DNA of 64,000 nt, taken from positions 1 to 64,000 of the forward strand of contig VXYL01000100.1 in NCBI GenBank assembly GCA_009846005.1. The letters are read 5' to 3'. The position numbers and the translations under genes were made by a program. Under the pieces are notes generated by a model that did not search any database, was not told the DNA's origin, and saw only the letters and a list, made by a program, of their open reading frames with translations. The DNA comes from Gammaproteobacteria bacterium. Lineage in GTDB: Bacteria; Pseudomonadota; Gammaproteobacteria; Pseudomonadales; Azotimanducaceae. Below are positions 9,030 to 17,986 of this stretch, one piece after another (the stretch's first letter is position 1; each line of letters begins with the position of its first letter).

Positions 9030-10931
9030 ATGAAACGCGCAAATATCCTGCTTTTTGCCACCGCGCTGACCCTCGCAGGCCAGCTTGCGGCGGACGAGAA
9101 GAGTTTTCCGGAGATCCTCGATGCCGGTATTCCGGGCACCCCCAAACTCGGCCAGCCGATCCTCGTGACGGGGGCCACCAAGCCCATCCTCACCGAGAAA
9201 CACGGCCTCGCGGCCCCGGCGCTCTGGGACTGGAACGGCGACGGCAAGCGCGACCTCCTGGTCGGCGAGTTCGAAACCAACTCAAGTGATTTCCCGATGG
9301 GCGCGGACGGTTCGACCATCCGGGTCTACCTCAACGTCGGCACCGACGCCGACCCCAAGTTCACCGACGAGTTCGAGTGGGCGCAGGATACCGAAGGGAC
9401 CATCATGGAGGTGCCCCAGTGGTGCTGCATCGGCTTCACGCCGCAGTTCGTCGATCTCGACGACGATGGCCACCTCGACATGATTACCGGTCAGTACCAC
9501 CCCGGCGAGGTCACTTGGTTCCGGGGCACCGGCGCCGGGTTCCTGCCCAGTGAGACGCTGCCCCAGGAGGGTGATCCCACGGCGGACGGCAATCCGATGT
9601 TCGGCAACTACGAGGGCGAGCCCGGCGACATCGGCACGTTCCACTACTGGGTCTACACCTCGGCGAGCTTCGGGGACTTCGACGACGACGGCGACTACGA
9701 TCTGATCGTCGGCGGCGGCGACGGCCTGCGCATCAGCGAGAACATCGGCAGCCCGCGGCGACCGAGCTTTGCCATGCGCGAACCCCTGCTTACTCTCGAT
9801 GGAGAGCCCTTAAGGATCCTGGACCGTGGCGAGGAATGGGAAGCCAACTTCCCCGACGGGGAACTCCTGCCGCCCGATGGCGACGGCAAGAGCAGCCCGC
9901 TGGCGGTGGACTGGGACGACGACGGGGTTCTCGACCTGCTGGTCACCGGTTCCTACCGTCACCCGTCGAGCCACGCCGTGACTTTCTTCCGTGGCGTCAA
10001 GACCGACGACGGGCACCGTTTCCATCCAGGCGTCGACCTGCTGCCGACTGCAGATGGCGCGAAAGCGCTGCCCGGCAGCGGGCAACGCGTCTACGTGGAC
10101 GACTGGAACAAGGATGGCGTGAAGGACCTGATCATCGGTGCAAGCGTCGCCACCGTGAACGGCGGCGAGTTCAGCGACGAGCTTTCCTGGGAGTGGGAGG
10201 ATGTCAACGAAGTGGAAAGCGCCGGGAAAGATCCCGGGCTGTACCCGCCGAGGGAGCGACCGACCGAGGAGTCGGAGATCATGGTGTGGGCGAAGGAAAA
10301 CTACACCGAGGAGGAGTTCGAAGCGCACCTGAAGCTGAACCAGGAATATTGGTACGAGACGGTTGGCCGACTGTACGACGAGGGCAAGGCGCACTGGCTG
10401 ACCATGCGCCACCAGGGGCGTATTTACGTGATGATGGGTAAACAGCGCGAAGCCAGCCCCGTCACCGCCGACGCGGTTCCGGTTCCCGCGGACACGCCGA
10501 AACGCCGCTCGGCGTCGACTGCGTCTGCCAAGCCGCCCGTGACGATCGCGTTCGTCGCGCCCGACGAGGTCCGCACCGGGGAACGGGCCAACCTTGCGGT
10601 CAGCTTCTCCATGCGCCCCGGCTGGTACATCTACGCGCCGACCGGTCGCAATGCGCCGCACGGCATGATCGAGACGAGCGTTAGTCTGGCACTGCCGGAG
10701 GGCATCGAAAGCGCCGGCCCCCGCAGCCTGCCCGTGCATCATTTCAAGGGCCTCTACGACATCTACGAGGGCTCGGACCGTGCATGGGCACAGCCCGTCG
10801 AAGCGAGCGCCGCGGGGAACTACGAAGTAACCGCGAAAGTCACCTACCAGACCTGCAAGGACGATCTGTGCCTGCCACCCCGGACCGAAACCCTTCGGAC
10901 CGTGCTCGCGGTCGTCGACGCGGGCAGTTGA
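9030..10931 (+). CDS. FG-GAP-repeat protein fused to a DsbD-alpha-like thiol domain
   Basis: 633 residues from the ATG at 9030, preceded by GGGAGA. The first 470 or so residues are a close duplicate of the preceding FG-GAP protein (same blades, same QWCCIGFTP and TVNGGEFSDELSW segments). The extra 140 residues after a linker resemble the N-terminal (alpha) domain of DsbD/ScsB proteins: an immunoglobulin-like fold with MRPGWYIYAPT, then YQTCKDDLCLPP with two cysteines spaced as in the DsbD-alpha redox pair. DsbD-alpha passes electrons to periplasmic thiol proteins. No DsbD membrane or thioredoxin domain is attached, so electron supply would have to come from elsewhere. A TlpA-like protein is encoded 2 kb downstream on the other strand. 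Assignment of the fused domain is by motif resemblance. Confidence 0.82.
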   Translation: MKRANILLFATALTLAGQLAADEKSFPEILDAGIPGTPKLGQPILVTGATKPILTEKHGLAAPALWDWNGDGKRDLLVGEFETNSSDFPMGADGSTIRVYLNVGTDADPKFTDEFEWAQDTEGTIMEVPQWCCIGFTPQFVDLDDDGHLDMITGQYHPGEVTWFRGTGAGFLPSETLPQEGDPTADGNPMFGNYEGEPGDIGTFHYWVYTSASFGDFDDDGDYDLIVGGGDGLRISENIGSPRRPSFAMREPLLTLDGEPLRILDRGEEWEANFPDGELLPPDGDGKSSPLAVDWDDDGVLDLLVTGSYRHPSSHAVTFFRGVKTDDGHRFHPGVDLLPTADGAKALPGSGQRVYVDDWNKDGVKDLIIGASVATVNGGEFSDELSWEWEDVNEVESAGKDPGLYPPRERPTEESEIMVWAKENYTEEEFEAHLKLNQEYWYETVGRLYDEGKAHWLTMRHQGRIYVMMGKQREASPVTADAVPVPADTPKRRSASTASAKPPVTIAFVAPDEVRTGERANLAVSFSMRPGWYIYAPTGRNAPHGMIETSVSLALPEGIESAGPRSLPVHHFKGLYDIYEGSDRAWAQPVEASAAGNYEVTAKVTYQTCKDDLCLPPRTETLRTVLAVVDAGS

Positions 10932-10964
10932 CTCGCGCCGTTCGCCAAGGCAGACGCATCCACC

Positions 10965-11657
10965 GTGAGAATCCTGCTCGTCGAGGACGATTCGGACCTG
11001 GCCGAGGCGGTTCGCCGACTGCTGCGCCGGGAAGGTCACGTGGTCGATCTGGCCGACTCGCTGCGGATGGCGCGGGCGGCTATCACCGAGCATCCGTACG
11101 AGTTGGTGTTGCTTGACCGCATGCTTCCCGACGGCGAAGGCACGGCGCTGATTTTCCACGCCCGGGAGGCCGGGGTGCGAACCCGGTTTCTCATTCTGTC
11201 GGCGCTTGGGGACATCCAAAAGCGCGTCGAGGGTCTCGACCTCGGTGCCGACGACTACATCGTCAAACCCTTCGAGCCCGACGAACTCTGCGCCCGGATT
11301 CGCGCCGTCGGTCGCCGACCGACAGGCGACGCTCCACGCTCGGTCGAATTCGGCAATCTGCGCCTGGACCGAGCCTCCCGGGACATCCTGGCAACCACCG
11401 ACGGTGAAACCGAGGCTCGGCCCGTGGTTCTGCCGCGGCGGGAGCTGACCTTGCTTCAGACGCTCTTGGAGCGCGCCGGCCGGGTGGTGACCCGGGATTC
11501 GCTGGAGTCGGCGATGTACGGCTACGACGACCTCTTCCAATCGAATACGCTCGAATCCCACGTCTCCCGGTTGCGCAAACACCTGGCGGAGACCGATGCG
11601 CGCGTGGCCATCCACACGATCCGGGGGGTCGGCTACATGCTCAAGGAACAGCCGTGA
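10965..11657 (+). CDS. OmpR-family response regulator
   Basis: 230 residues from a GTG start. The receiver domain (1-115) has the acidic pocket VEDD, phospho-acceptor Asp near residue 51 (LVLLDRMLP) and the conserved Lys in DDYIVKPF. The C-terminal winged helix ends with the OmpR-type recognition helix and wing (SNTLESHVSRLRKHL...IRGVGYML). It is 33 nt downstream of the FG-GAP/DsbD-alpha gene and overlaps the histidine kinase by 4 nt (GTGA), so the pair is cotranscribed and probably shares a promoter with the FG-GAP genes. Confidence 0.93.
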   Translation: MRILLVEDDSDLAEAVRRLLRREGHVVDLADSLRMARAAITEHPYELVLLDRMLPDGEGTALIFHAREAGVRTRFLILSALGDIQKRVEGLDLGADDYIVKPFEPDELCARIRAVGRRPTGDAPRSVEFGNLRLDRASRDILATTDGETEARPVVLPRRELTLLQTLLERAGRVVTRDSLESAMYGYDDLFQSNTLESHVSRLRKHLAETDARVAIHTIRGVGYMLKEQP

Positions 11658-13057
11658 GTCTGAATGGCATCAGCATCAAGTGGCTTTCCCGGTCGTTGAT
11701 CGGTCGGATGACGCTTCTTTCGGTGGTGTTCCTGATCCTAGCGGGCGGTTGGTTCACAATCGTGCCCTACTGGAGCTACCTGGCGACTGCAGATCCTCTC
11801 GACCTGACCCGTAACAGCGTGCGCGGGGAAATCAGCTGGGCGATCTTCGAAGAACAGCCGCTCGCTTCACTCGCGGAGTCGATGCTCCTGAAGGAAGTCG
11901 CTCGCGCCAACGCGGGTTTTCGAATCTATGTGCGCCGAGGCACCGACGAGTTCCAGTTCGGCGACGCGCCCCGGCATCTGGCACTTGCTTCGTCGATGCG
12001 TTTGGTACTGGACAACCGCCAGACGGAACCGAGCAGTACCTACTCGAGCTTCACGATCCAAGAGGAGGGCGCGCCCACCATCATCTCGTTCACCCACGAC
12101 GAAGACCGCGACTATCACTATGAAATCGGCGGAATCACGGCACCCGTAGCGCAGAACATCTTCGAGGCGGTGAACCCGATGGCGTTTTGGGGCACTAGCA
12201 GAGAAGCGCTGATCGCCGGGGCCGGCGTGTTGCTGATCGCATTCGCCGTATTGCTGTTCGCGGCCCGTTCGCTGCGCACCCTCACCCGCGCCGCCCGTGC
12301 CTTCGACATGCGAACCGCAGAACGCCAACTGCTACCCGTGGAAGGCCTGCCGACCGAGGTCGCCTCGCTGGTGCGGGCCATCAACGAGATGGTCGAACGG
12401 GTCGAGCAGACCCACGAAGAGCAGGAGCTGTTCCTCGCGACTGCCGCCCACGAACTGCGCACGCCCATGGCGGTGCTCCGAACCCGGCTCGAGGAGTTGC
12501 CCGAGTCCGAGACCAAGGAGACCCTACGCGACGATGTCCGTCGCATGGCCTCGCTGGTCGAACAACTGCTGCGCCTCATGCACATTCACAACAACCGCGA
12601 TCTGCCGGACCGCGTCGACCTCGTCGCGACCGCACGCGACGTGGTCGCCGAGCGGGCTCCGCTCGCCATCGACCGTGGCGTCGACATCGAACTCGAGAGC
12701 GTTCCCGAGTCGCTCATCGTCAAAGGCCACCGCGGACTCGTGGGCGTGGCCATCGCCAACCTCGTGGACAACGCCATCTCGTTCAGTGCGCCCGGCGATA
12801 CCCTGAAGGTGAGCGTGGGCGATGCCGGCACGGTTTCCGTCAGCGATTGCGGCCCGGGGATTCCCGACACCGAACTCGAACGCATCTTCGAGCCGTTTGC
12901 CAAGAGCCCGCCGAACCGGCACGGTCACGGCTTGGGCCTCGCCATTGTCCGGGCTGTCATGACCGCGCACGGCGGTGAGGTGTCGGCCCGCAATGCCGTC
13001 GGGGGCGGCGCCGATTTCGCCCTGCGATTCAGGAACGCGTCCCCGCAACCTGCCTGA
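11654..13057 (+). CDS. Membrane sensor histidine kinase
   Basis: 467 residues, GTG start overlapping the response regulator stop. Two membrane helices (about residues 15-42 and 175-200) flank a periplasmic sensor domain of about 130 residues. A HAMP segment follows, then HisKA with the phospho-acceptor His near 265 (AAHELRTPMAVL), and an HATPase domain with N box (NLVDNAIS), G1 (DCGPGIPD) and G2 (GHGLGLAIV). The periplasmic domain matches no family I recognise. It has no cysteines in its loop, so direct thiol sensing is unlikely even though the neighbours are thiol proteins. Confidence 0.93.
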   Translation: MSLNGISIKWLSRSLIGRMTLLSVVFLILAGGWFTIVPYWSYLATADPLDLTRNSVRGEISWAIFEEQPLASLAESMLLKEVARANAGFRIYVRRGTDEFQFGDAPRHLALASSMRLVLDNRQTEPSSTYSSFTIQEEGAPTIISFTHDEDRDYHYEIGGITAPVAQNIFEAVNPMAFWGTSREALIAGAGVLLIAFAVLLFAARSLRTLTRAARAFDMRTAERQLLPVEGLPTEVASLVRAINEMVERVEQTHEEQELFLATAAHELRTPMAVLRTRLEELPESETKETLRDDVRRMASLVEQLLRLMHIHNNRDLPDRVDLVATARDVVAERAPLAIDRGVDIELESVPESLIVKGHRGLVGVAIANLVDNAISFSAPGDTLKVSVGDAGTVSVSDCGPGIPDTELERIFEPFAKSPPNRHGHGLGLAIVRAVMTAHGGEVSARNAVGGGADFALRFRNASPQPA

Positions 13058-13086
13058 GCTTGCCGACCAGGCTAACGCAACGCTGA

Positions 13087-13109
13087 GCCCGACGGACTGC
13101 GAGTCGGGC
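13087..13109. terminator. Candidate bidirectional terminator hairpin
   Basis: GCCCGAC (13087-13093) pairs with GTCGGGC (13103-13109) around a 9-nt loop in the 62-bp gap between the convergent histidine kinase and TlpA-like genes. There is no T-run on either strand, so intrinsic termination is uncertain. Confidence 0.35.
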
Positions 13110-13119
13110 CGGGTGTCGG

Positions 13120-14163
13120 CTATCCGCCGAGTAGATCTGCCAGGGTCTCGGACACGTTCGTGCCGCGCAGGTGCCTTGCCACCGTCTTGCCCTCGGCGGA
13201 CACCAGGAAGTTGGCGGGGATCGCCTTGACCCGGTAGAGCTTGGCGACGGGACTTCCGAACGCCTGGTTGTCCGAGACGTTCAACCAGTTGATGTCGTAG
13301 TCCTCCTCCGACGCAACGCGCCAATTCTCGGGATCGTCGTCCAGATTGACAGCGAGGATCTCGAAACCGTTGCTTCGAAAGCGCTCGTAGGCTTCCTGCA
13401 GATGCGGAATCTCCGCGATGCAAGGGCCGCACCACGATGCCCAGAACTCGACCAGCGTGTACTGGTTCTCGCGCAGGACATCGCGCAGCCGGACCTTCTC
13501 GCCGGCCAGGTTGAAGGCGGTGAAATCCTTGATGGCCTTCGCGGCGGCCTCGTCCCGGCTGTCGATGACCGCGTTGATGAGCTCGATGCTCAAGTCGTCG
13601 CCGAGAATCCCTTCAAGCTCCGCCAGCACGGCGATCTGTTGCGGATCCTCCGTGTCCCGCCACGCACCGGTGCGATCCTTCCAGGCATGGCGCAGCGCCA
13701 ACACCCGCGCATGCGGATCTTCGTGCTTGTCGTAGATGGCGCGCAGTCGTTCGACTGCCTGCTCGTCCGGCGTTTCCTGCACCGAACCGATCAGGGCTTG
13801 GTAGTCCCCGCCCGAGAACCCGAGCACGGAACCGTCGGCCACGAGTTCGTGGCGGCCGCCCGGTTCGACGATGCCGCGCGCCCTGGGACCGTCATCAACA
13901 ACCACCGCGAACTCGGTCGCCAAGGGCGCGTCGAGTTCCGCGCGCATTGTTGCCCGGCCGTTCTCGATTAGGGCTAGGTCGAGCACCTCGAACCCGCCGG
14001 CCTGTCGCGGATCGGTGTAGCCGAACTCGATAAGCTCGCCTTCGTAGCCATCAAGGCCCACCGCCTCAACGGTGGTTTCCGCGCCCGCACCCGCGTACCC
14101 GGCCCAAGCACCCAACGCCCCGATCCACAGGCACCGCACTCGACTCTCTGCATTCGCTGTCAT
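13120..14163 (-). CDS. TlpA-like periplasmic thiol-disulfide reductase
   Basis: 347 residues from the ATG at 14163, chosen because AGGAG lies 10 nt upstream and a signal peptide follows directly (CLWIGALGAWAGYAGAGA). The N-terminal 200 residues resemble the all-beta plus helical region found before TlpA/ResA domains in many secreted proteins (DUF4369-like). The C-terminal thioredoxin fold begins at FTAFNLAGEKVRLRDVL and has the active site WASWCGPC near residue 247 and a cis-Pro loop (KAIPANFLV). Such proteins reduce specific periplasmic disulfides, for example during cytochrome c maturation. Its natural electron donor could be a DsbD/CcdA protein; a DsbD-alpha-like domain is encoded nearby. 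Confidence 0.9.
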   Translation of the reverse strand: MTANAESRVRCLWIGALGAWAGYAGAGAETTVEAVGLDGYEGELIEFGYTDPRQAGGFEVLDLALIENGRATMRAELDAPLATEFAVVVDDGPRARGIVEPGGRHELVADGSVLGFSGGDYQALIGSVQETPDEQAVERLRAIYDKHEDPHARVLALRHAWKDRTGAWRDTEDPQQIAVLAELEGILGDDLSIELINAVIDSRDEAAAKAIKDFTAFNLAGEKVRLRDVLRENQYTLVEFWASWCGPCIAEIPHLQEAYERFRSNGFEILAVNLDDDPENWRVASEEDYDINWLNVSDNQAFGSPVAKLYRVKAIPANFLVSAEGKTVARHLRGTNVSETLADLLGG

Positions 14164-14331
14164 GGACCCGAAACTCCTAACCGATTGCCCTTCCGACCGG
14201 CTGCGCCGCCGTTCGACGCTCGCTTGGGATTGTAGTTCAACGTGCGACATCGCGCTTGGCCACGCGAGTCACTCCCCGCGAGAGCATCGCGACCGCAGGG
14301 GGCGGGCTTGTGCGTTCCGCATTCGTTCACG

Positions 14332-15300
14332 TCAGCAACGAAGAAGCTTCCACGCATAGTCCAAGGCCGCCTGCAGCGAACCGGTGAACGCTTTGCCCTG
14401 CCAGGCGATATCGAAAGCCGTGCCATGGTCGACCGAGGTTCGTACGATGGGCAGGCCGATGGTCACGTTGACCGCGGACTCGAAGCTCATGAGCTTCATC
14501 GGCGCATGTCCCTGGTCGTGGTACATGCACACGATGGCATCGAATCGGTCCTGGCGTATGGCCTGGTGAAAAACGGTGTCGGCTGGAAAGGGGCCGGACG
14601 CGTCGAGACCCTCACGGCGGGCACGTTCGATAGCCGGAACGATGACCATGCCGTCCTCCGTGCCGATGATGCCTCCCTCGCCGGCATGGGGGTTCAATCC
14701 GCACACGGCGATCCGCGGCACGTCGACGAAACGGCGCAGGGTCGCGTGGGTGAGACGAATCACGGTGACGATCCGCTCCGGCGTCACGAGCCCGATCGCC
14801 TCCCTAAGCGGGACATGGGCGCTTACGTGGGACACCGCGACATCGCCCGTGGTCAGCATCATGGCGTAGTCGCGTGTTCCGCACAGGGCAGCGATGAACT
14901 CGGTGTGGCCAAGGAACCCAGGCGTCGAAACCCGCGTGGCCTCCTTGTTCATCGGCAAGGTGACGACGCCGGCCACACGGCCCGCAAGGGCGTCCCGCGT
15001 CGCGCGTTCGACGTAGTCCCTCGCCGCGGCGCCGGCCCTTCCGTTCAGTCGCCCGGGTGTGAGATCCGAAGCGGTCAGCCTGGCGAGATCCACCACATTG
15101 AGCTTCGAAGTCTCTGCAGCTTCAGGATCGGCGACGGCATTGAGCGGTATCGTGAGGCCCAGCAAGCGAGCGCCGGCACTGAGAATCGCCGCATCGCCGT
15201 ACGCCACGACATCCTCGCCGAGTTGCCCGGCTGCGAACCGGCGCAGCAGGATCTCCGGCCCGACCCCGCTGGCGTCACCCATGGTGATCGCCATCCGCAT
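14332..15300 (-). CDS. pdxA: 4-hydroxythreonine-4-phosphate dehydrogenase
   Basis: 322 residues. PdxA oxidises 4-phosphohydroxy-L-threonine with NAD in pyridoxal phosphate synthesis (DXP-dependent route). Typical features: an N-terminal MAITMGDASGVGPEI (the family has TxGDPxGIGPE), GVVTLPMNKEA, the metal-binding His motif SHVSAHVPL, and YHDQGHAPMKL near residue 255. Length matches the family. The ATG shares its A with the stop of the dehydratase gene (TGATG), so this is the third gene of the glnS operon. In enterobacteria pdxA sits with ksgA/surA, so this context is different. Confidence 0.93.
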   Translation of the reverse strand: MRMAITMGDASGVGPEILLRRFAAGQLGEDVVAYGDAAILSAGARLLGLTIPLNAVADPEAAETSKLNVVDLARLTASDLTPGRLNGRAGAAARDYVERATRDALAGRVAGVVTLPMNKEATRVSTPGFLGHTEFIAALCGTRDYAMMLTTGDVAVSHVSAHVPLREAIGLVTPERIVTVIRLTHATLRRFVDVPRIAVCGLNPHAGEGGIIGTEDGMVIVPAIERARREGLDASGPFPADTVFHQAIRQDRFDAIVCMYHDQGHAPMKLMSFESAVNVTIGLPIVRTSVDHGTAFDIAWQGKAFTGSLQAALDYAWKLLRC

Positions 15301-16214
15301 CAAGCAGCCTTAAGCGGTGCGTTGCCGCCGCTCAGAATGACGCCCACCCGTCCGGTCGCGGTGTCGCGGTGCTCGGCCATGGCGGCGAGCGCCACGGCCG
15401 CCGACGGCTCGATGACGATCTTCATGATCTCGGCAACCCGTTCTGTCCAACCCCGGATGCCCTCCTCCGATGCAAGGCACACAGGGGTTCGCGCGTTGTA
15501 GAGGATTTCGAAGTTTCGCTTGCCCAATGCCGTCCGCAGGCCGTCGGCGATGGTCTTCGGCGGCAACGCATCGCGGAGAACCCCGGTAGTGAGCGACGCC
15601 TTGGCATCGCAGGCCATGGCAGGTTCGGCGAGTATCACTTCCGCGGAACCGCCCGCCGCGACGACGGTGCCCGCCGCCAAGCCGCCGCCGCCAACGGGCA
15701 CCCAGATCTGCTCGAGATCCGGACAATCCTCAAGGAACTCCAGTGCTGCCGTACCTGCTCCCGCGATGATCCGCTCGTCGTCATAGGGCGGAACGAACGT
15801 TGCACCCGTTCGCCGACACACCGCTTCGAGGGCAGCCTCCCGTGCCGCGAGCGTCGGTTCGCAAGTCACGATCTCCGCCCCGTAGCGCTCGATGGCGACG
15901 CGTTTCGAAGCCCGTGCGTCCCGCGGGACGACGATGATCGCCTGCAACCCCGCTTCTGCTGCCGCAAGGGCCAAGGCAGCTCCGTGGTTGCCCGACGAGT
16001 GTGTGGCAACGACTTCCGTATCGGCGGGAAGCGAGCGCACCGCGTTCGTCGCACCCCGGATCTTGAACGCACCGGCCCGCTGCTGGTTTTCGCATTTGAA
16101 ATGGATCTCGGCACCGAGCATCGCGTCGATGGTTCGGCTCGTGAGTACCGGCGTCCGATGAACACGTCCCGCGATCCGACGTGCCGCCACGACCACGTCG
16201 GTTCGCGACACCAT
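15300..16214 (-). CDS. PLP-dependent threonine/serine dehydratase family protein
   Basis: 304 residues from ATG 16214, which shares its A with the glnS stop (TGATG). It is a fold-type II PLP enzyme: Schiff-base Lys 51 in AGAFKIRGA, substrate loop THSSGNHGAALA, the glycine-rich phosphate-binding loop VPVGGGGLAAG and a C-terminal LSGGN. Its length and lack of an ACT domain fit the catabolic threonine dehydratase / serine racemase / hydroxyaspartate dehydratase group; these substrates cannot be told apart by eye. It uses the cofactor whose pathway includes its operon neighbour pdxA. Confidence 0.88.
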   Translation of the reverse strand: MVSRTDVVVAARRIAGRVHRTPVLTSRTIDAMLGAEIHFKCENQQRAGAFKIRGATNAVRSLPADTEVVATHSSGNHGAALALAAAEAGLQAIIVVPRDARASKRVAIERYGAEIVTCEPTLAAREAALEAVCRRTGATFVPPYDDERIIAGAGTAALEFLEDCPDLEQIWVPVGGGGLAAGTVVAAGGSAEVILAEPAMACDAKASLTTGVLRDALPPKTIADGLRTALGKRNFEILYNARTPVCLASEEGIRGWTERVAEIMKIVIEPSAAVALAAMAEHRDTATGRVGVILSGGNAPLKAA

Positions 16215-17860
16215 CAGACCCTTTCCGGCTTGTAGCTGTCGCGCAGCGAAACCGTGCGGTTGAATACCGGGGCGTCGGGTCGGTAGTCCCGATTGTCCTT
16301 GACGAAATAGCCGGTGCGTTCGAACTGGAAACATTCGTCGTCGCTAGCGACGATGGCCGGCTCGATCACCGCCTTGGCGACGCCCATCGAGTCCGGGTTC
16401 AAGGTTTCGGCGAAGTCGTCGGCACCGGGACGCGGGTCGTCGAAGAGACGTTCGAACAGGCGAACGTCCGCGGGGATGGCGGACGCCGCGTCGACCCAGT
16501 GGATGACGCCCTTTGGCTTCAGGCCGCTGGTGTCGCTGCCGCTCTTGGACTCGGCTACGTAACGACAGCGCAGTTCCTGGATCTCCCCGGCCGCGTTCTT
16601 GACCACCTCCTCGCAGACGATGATGTAGCCGTAGCGCAGGCGCACCATGCCGCCCGGGGTCAGACGCCGGTATTTGGGCGGCGGGTTCTCCGAAAAGTCC
16701 TCCCGCTCGATATACAGCGTTGCCGAGAAGGTCATCTCGCGCATGCCTCGGTCCGGTTGCTGGGGATGCCAAGGCGACGGGAGCGTCTCGCCGTTTTCCT
16801 CGTAGTTGGTCAACACGACGCGCAACGGGTCGAGCACCGCCATCGCCCGGGCTGCGGCGGCTTCCAGGTCACGGCGCACGCAGAACTCGAGGAACTCGTA
16901 CCCCACCATGCCATCGGACTTGGTCACGCCGATGCGCCGGCAGAACTCGCGTATCGCTGCCGGCGGATAGCCCCGGCGGCGCATTCCCGCCAACGTCGGC
17001 ATGCGAGGGTCATCCCAGCCCGCGACGTGACCACCTTCGACCAGCGCGGCGAACAGCCGTTTCGACATCACCGTGTATTCCAGTCCGAGGCGCGAAAACT
17101 CGATCTGCGGGGGGTGGTAGTTGATGGCGATGTTGTCGAGCACCCAGTCGTACAACGGGCGGTGGTCCTCGAACTCCAAGGTGCACAGCGAATGCGAGAT
17201 GCCCTCCAGTGCATCGCAGATGCAGTGTGTGAAGTCGTACATCGGATAGATGCACCAATCGTCGCCGGTGCGGTGGTGCGTTGCGTGGCGGATGCGGTAC
17301 AGAACCGGGTCGCGCATATTGACGTTGGGCGACGCCATGTCGATCTTCGCGCGCAGCACGTGCGTGCCATCGGGGAACTCCCCTGCCCGCATGCGCCGGA
17401 ACAGATCGAGATTCTCGGCCACGGACCGGTTCCGGTAGGGGCTGTCGGAACCGGGTTCGGTCAGCGTACCCCTGGTTGAGCGGATTTCACCTGCAGGCAG
17501 ACTGCACACGAATGCCTTGCCCCGTTCGACCAACTGTTCGGCGAACCGATAGAGCTCCTCGAAGTAGTCGGATGCGAAGGTGGGGCCCTGCCAGCGGAAA
17601 CCGAGCCACGCGATGTCGCGCTGGATCGACTCGACGAACTCCTCGCTCTCGCGCAGCGGGTTGGTGTCGTCGTAGCGCAGGTAGGTCGTGCCCCCGAACT
17701 CCTGCGCGACACCGAAGTTCAGGCAGATGGACTTCGCATGCCCTACGTGCAGGAACCCGTTCGGCTCCGGCGGAAAACGCGTAACCACGCGCTCCACCGC
17801 GTCGGCACGCAGATCGTCGCGAATGCGGTGTCGGATGAAATCCCGAAGGTCTTCGGCCAT
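16214..17860 (-). CDS. glnS: Glutaminyl-tRNA synthetase
   Basis: 548 residues from ATG 17860 (MAEDLRDFI), matching the usual 550 or so. Class I aminoacyl-tRNA synthetase that charges tRNA-Gln. The HIGH motif appears as PPEPNGFLHVGHAKS and the KMSKS equivalent as VMSKR near residue 265. GlnRS-specific stretches (YDDTNP, SDYFEELY, EGISHSLCTLEFEDHRPLYDW) separate it from GltX, and the C-terminal beta-barrel anticodon domain is present. First gene of a three-gene overlapping operon. A dedicated GlnRS favours a gamma- or betaproteobacterial or Bacteroidetes-type lineage rather than an alphaproteobacterium. Confidence 0.96.
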   Translation of the reverse strand: MAEDLRDFIRHRIRDDLRADAVERVVTRFPPEPNGFLHVGHAKSICLNFGVAQEFGGTTYLRYDDTNPLRESEEFVESIQRDIAWLGFRWQGPTFASDYFEELYRFAEQLVERGKAFVCSLPAGEIRSTRGTLTEPGSDSPYRNRSVAENLDLFRRMRAGEFPDGTHVLRAKIDMASPNVNMRDPVLYRIRHATHHRTGDDWCIYPMYDFTHCICDALEGISHSLCTLEFEDHRPLYDWVLDNIAINYHPPQIEFSRLGLEYTVMSKRLFAALVEGGHVAGWDDPRMPTLAGMRRRGYPPAAIREFCRRIGVTKSDGMVGYEFLEFCVRRDLEAAAARAMAVLDPLRVVLTNYEENGETLPSPWHPQQPDRGMREMTFSATLYIEREDFSENPPPKYRRLTPGGMVRLRYGYIIVCEEVVKNAAGEIQELRCRYVAESKSGSDTSGLKPKGVIHWVDAASAIPADVRLFERLFDDPRPGADDFAETLNPDSMGVAKAVIEPAIVASDDECFQFERTGYFVKDNRDYRPDAPVFNRTVSLRDSYKPERV

Positions 17861-17986
17861 CCTAGGCGGCAGCCCGCTGCACAAACGGGACATTGTACCG
17901 GCAGCCACGGCTCGTTCGTCGATCGCCGACCAACGCACGCACGGCGTCCCCCACCGAGCCCGGTCGCATTGTGATACGTTGCGAGA

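Noticed and set aside
14291-14311. Possible seventh hairpin repeat near the end of pdxA
   Set aside because: It has a GCAGGGGGCGGGCTTGTG stretch like the repeat flank, but the opposite arm is not recognisable, so it is not listed as a copy.
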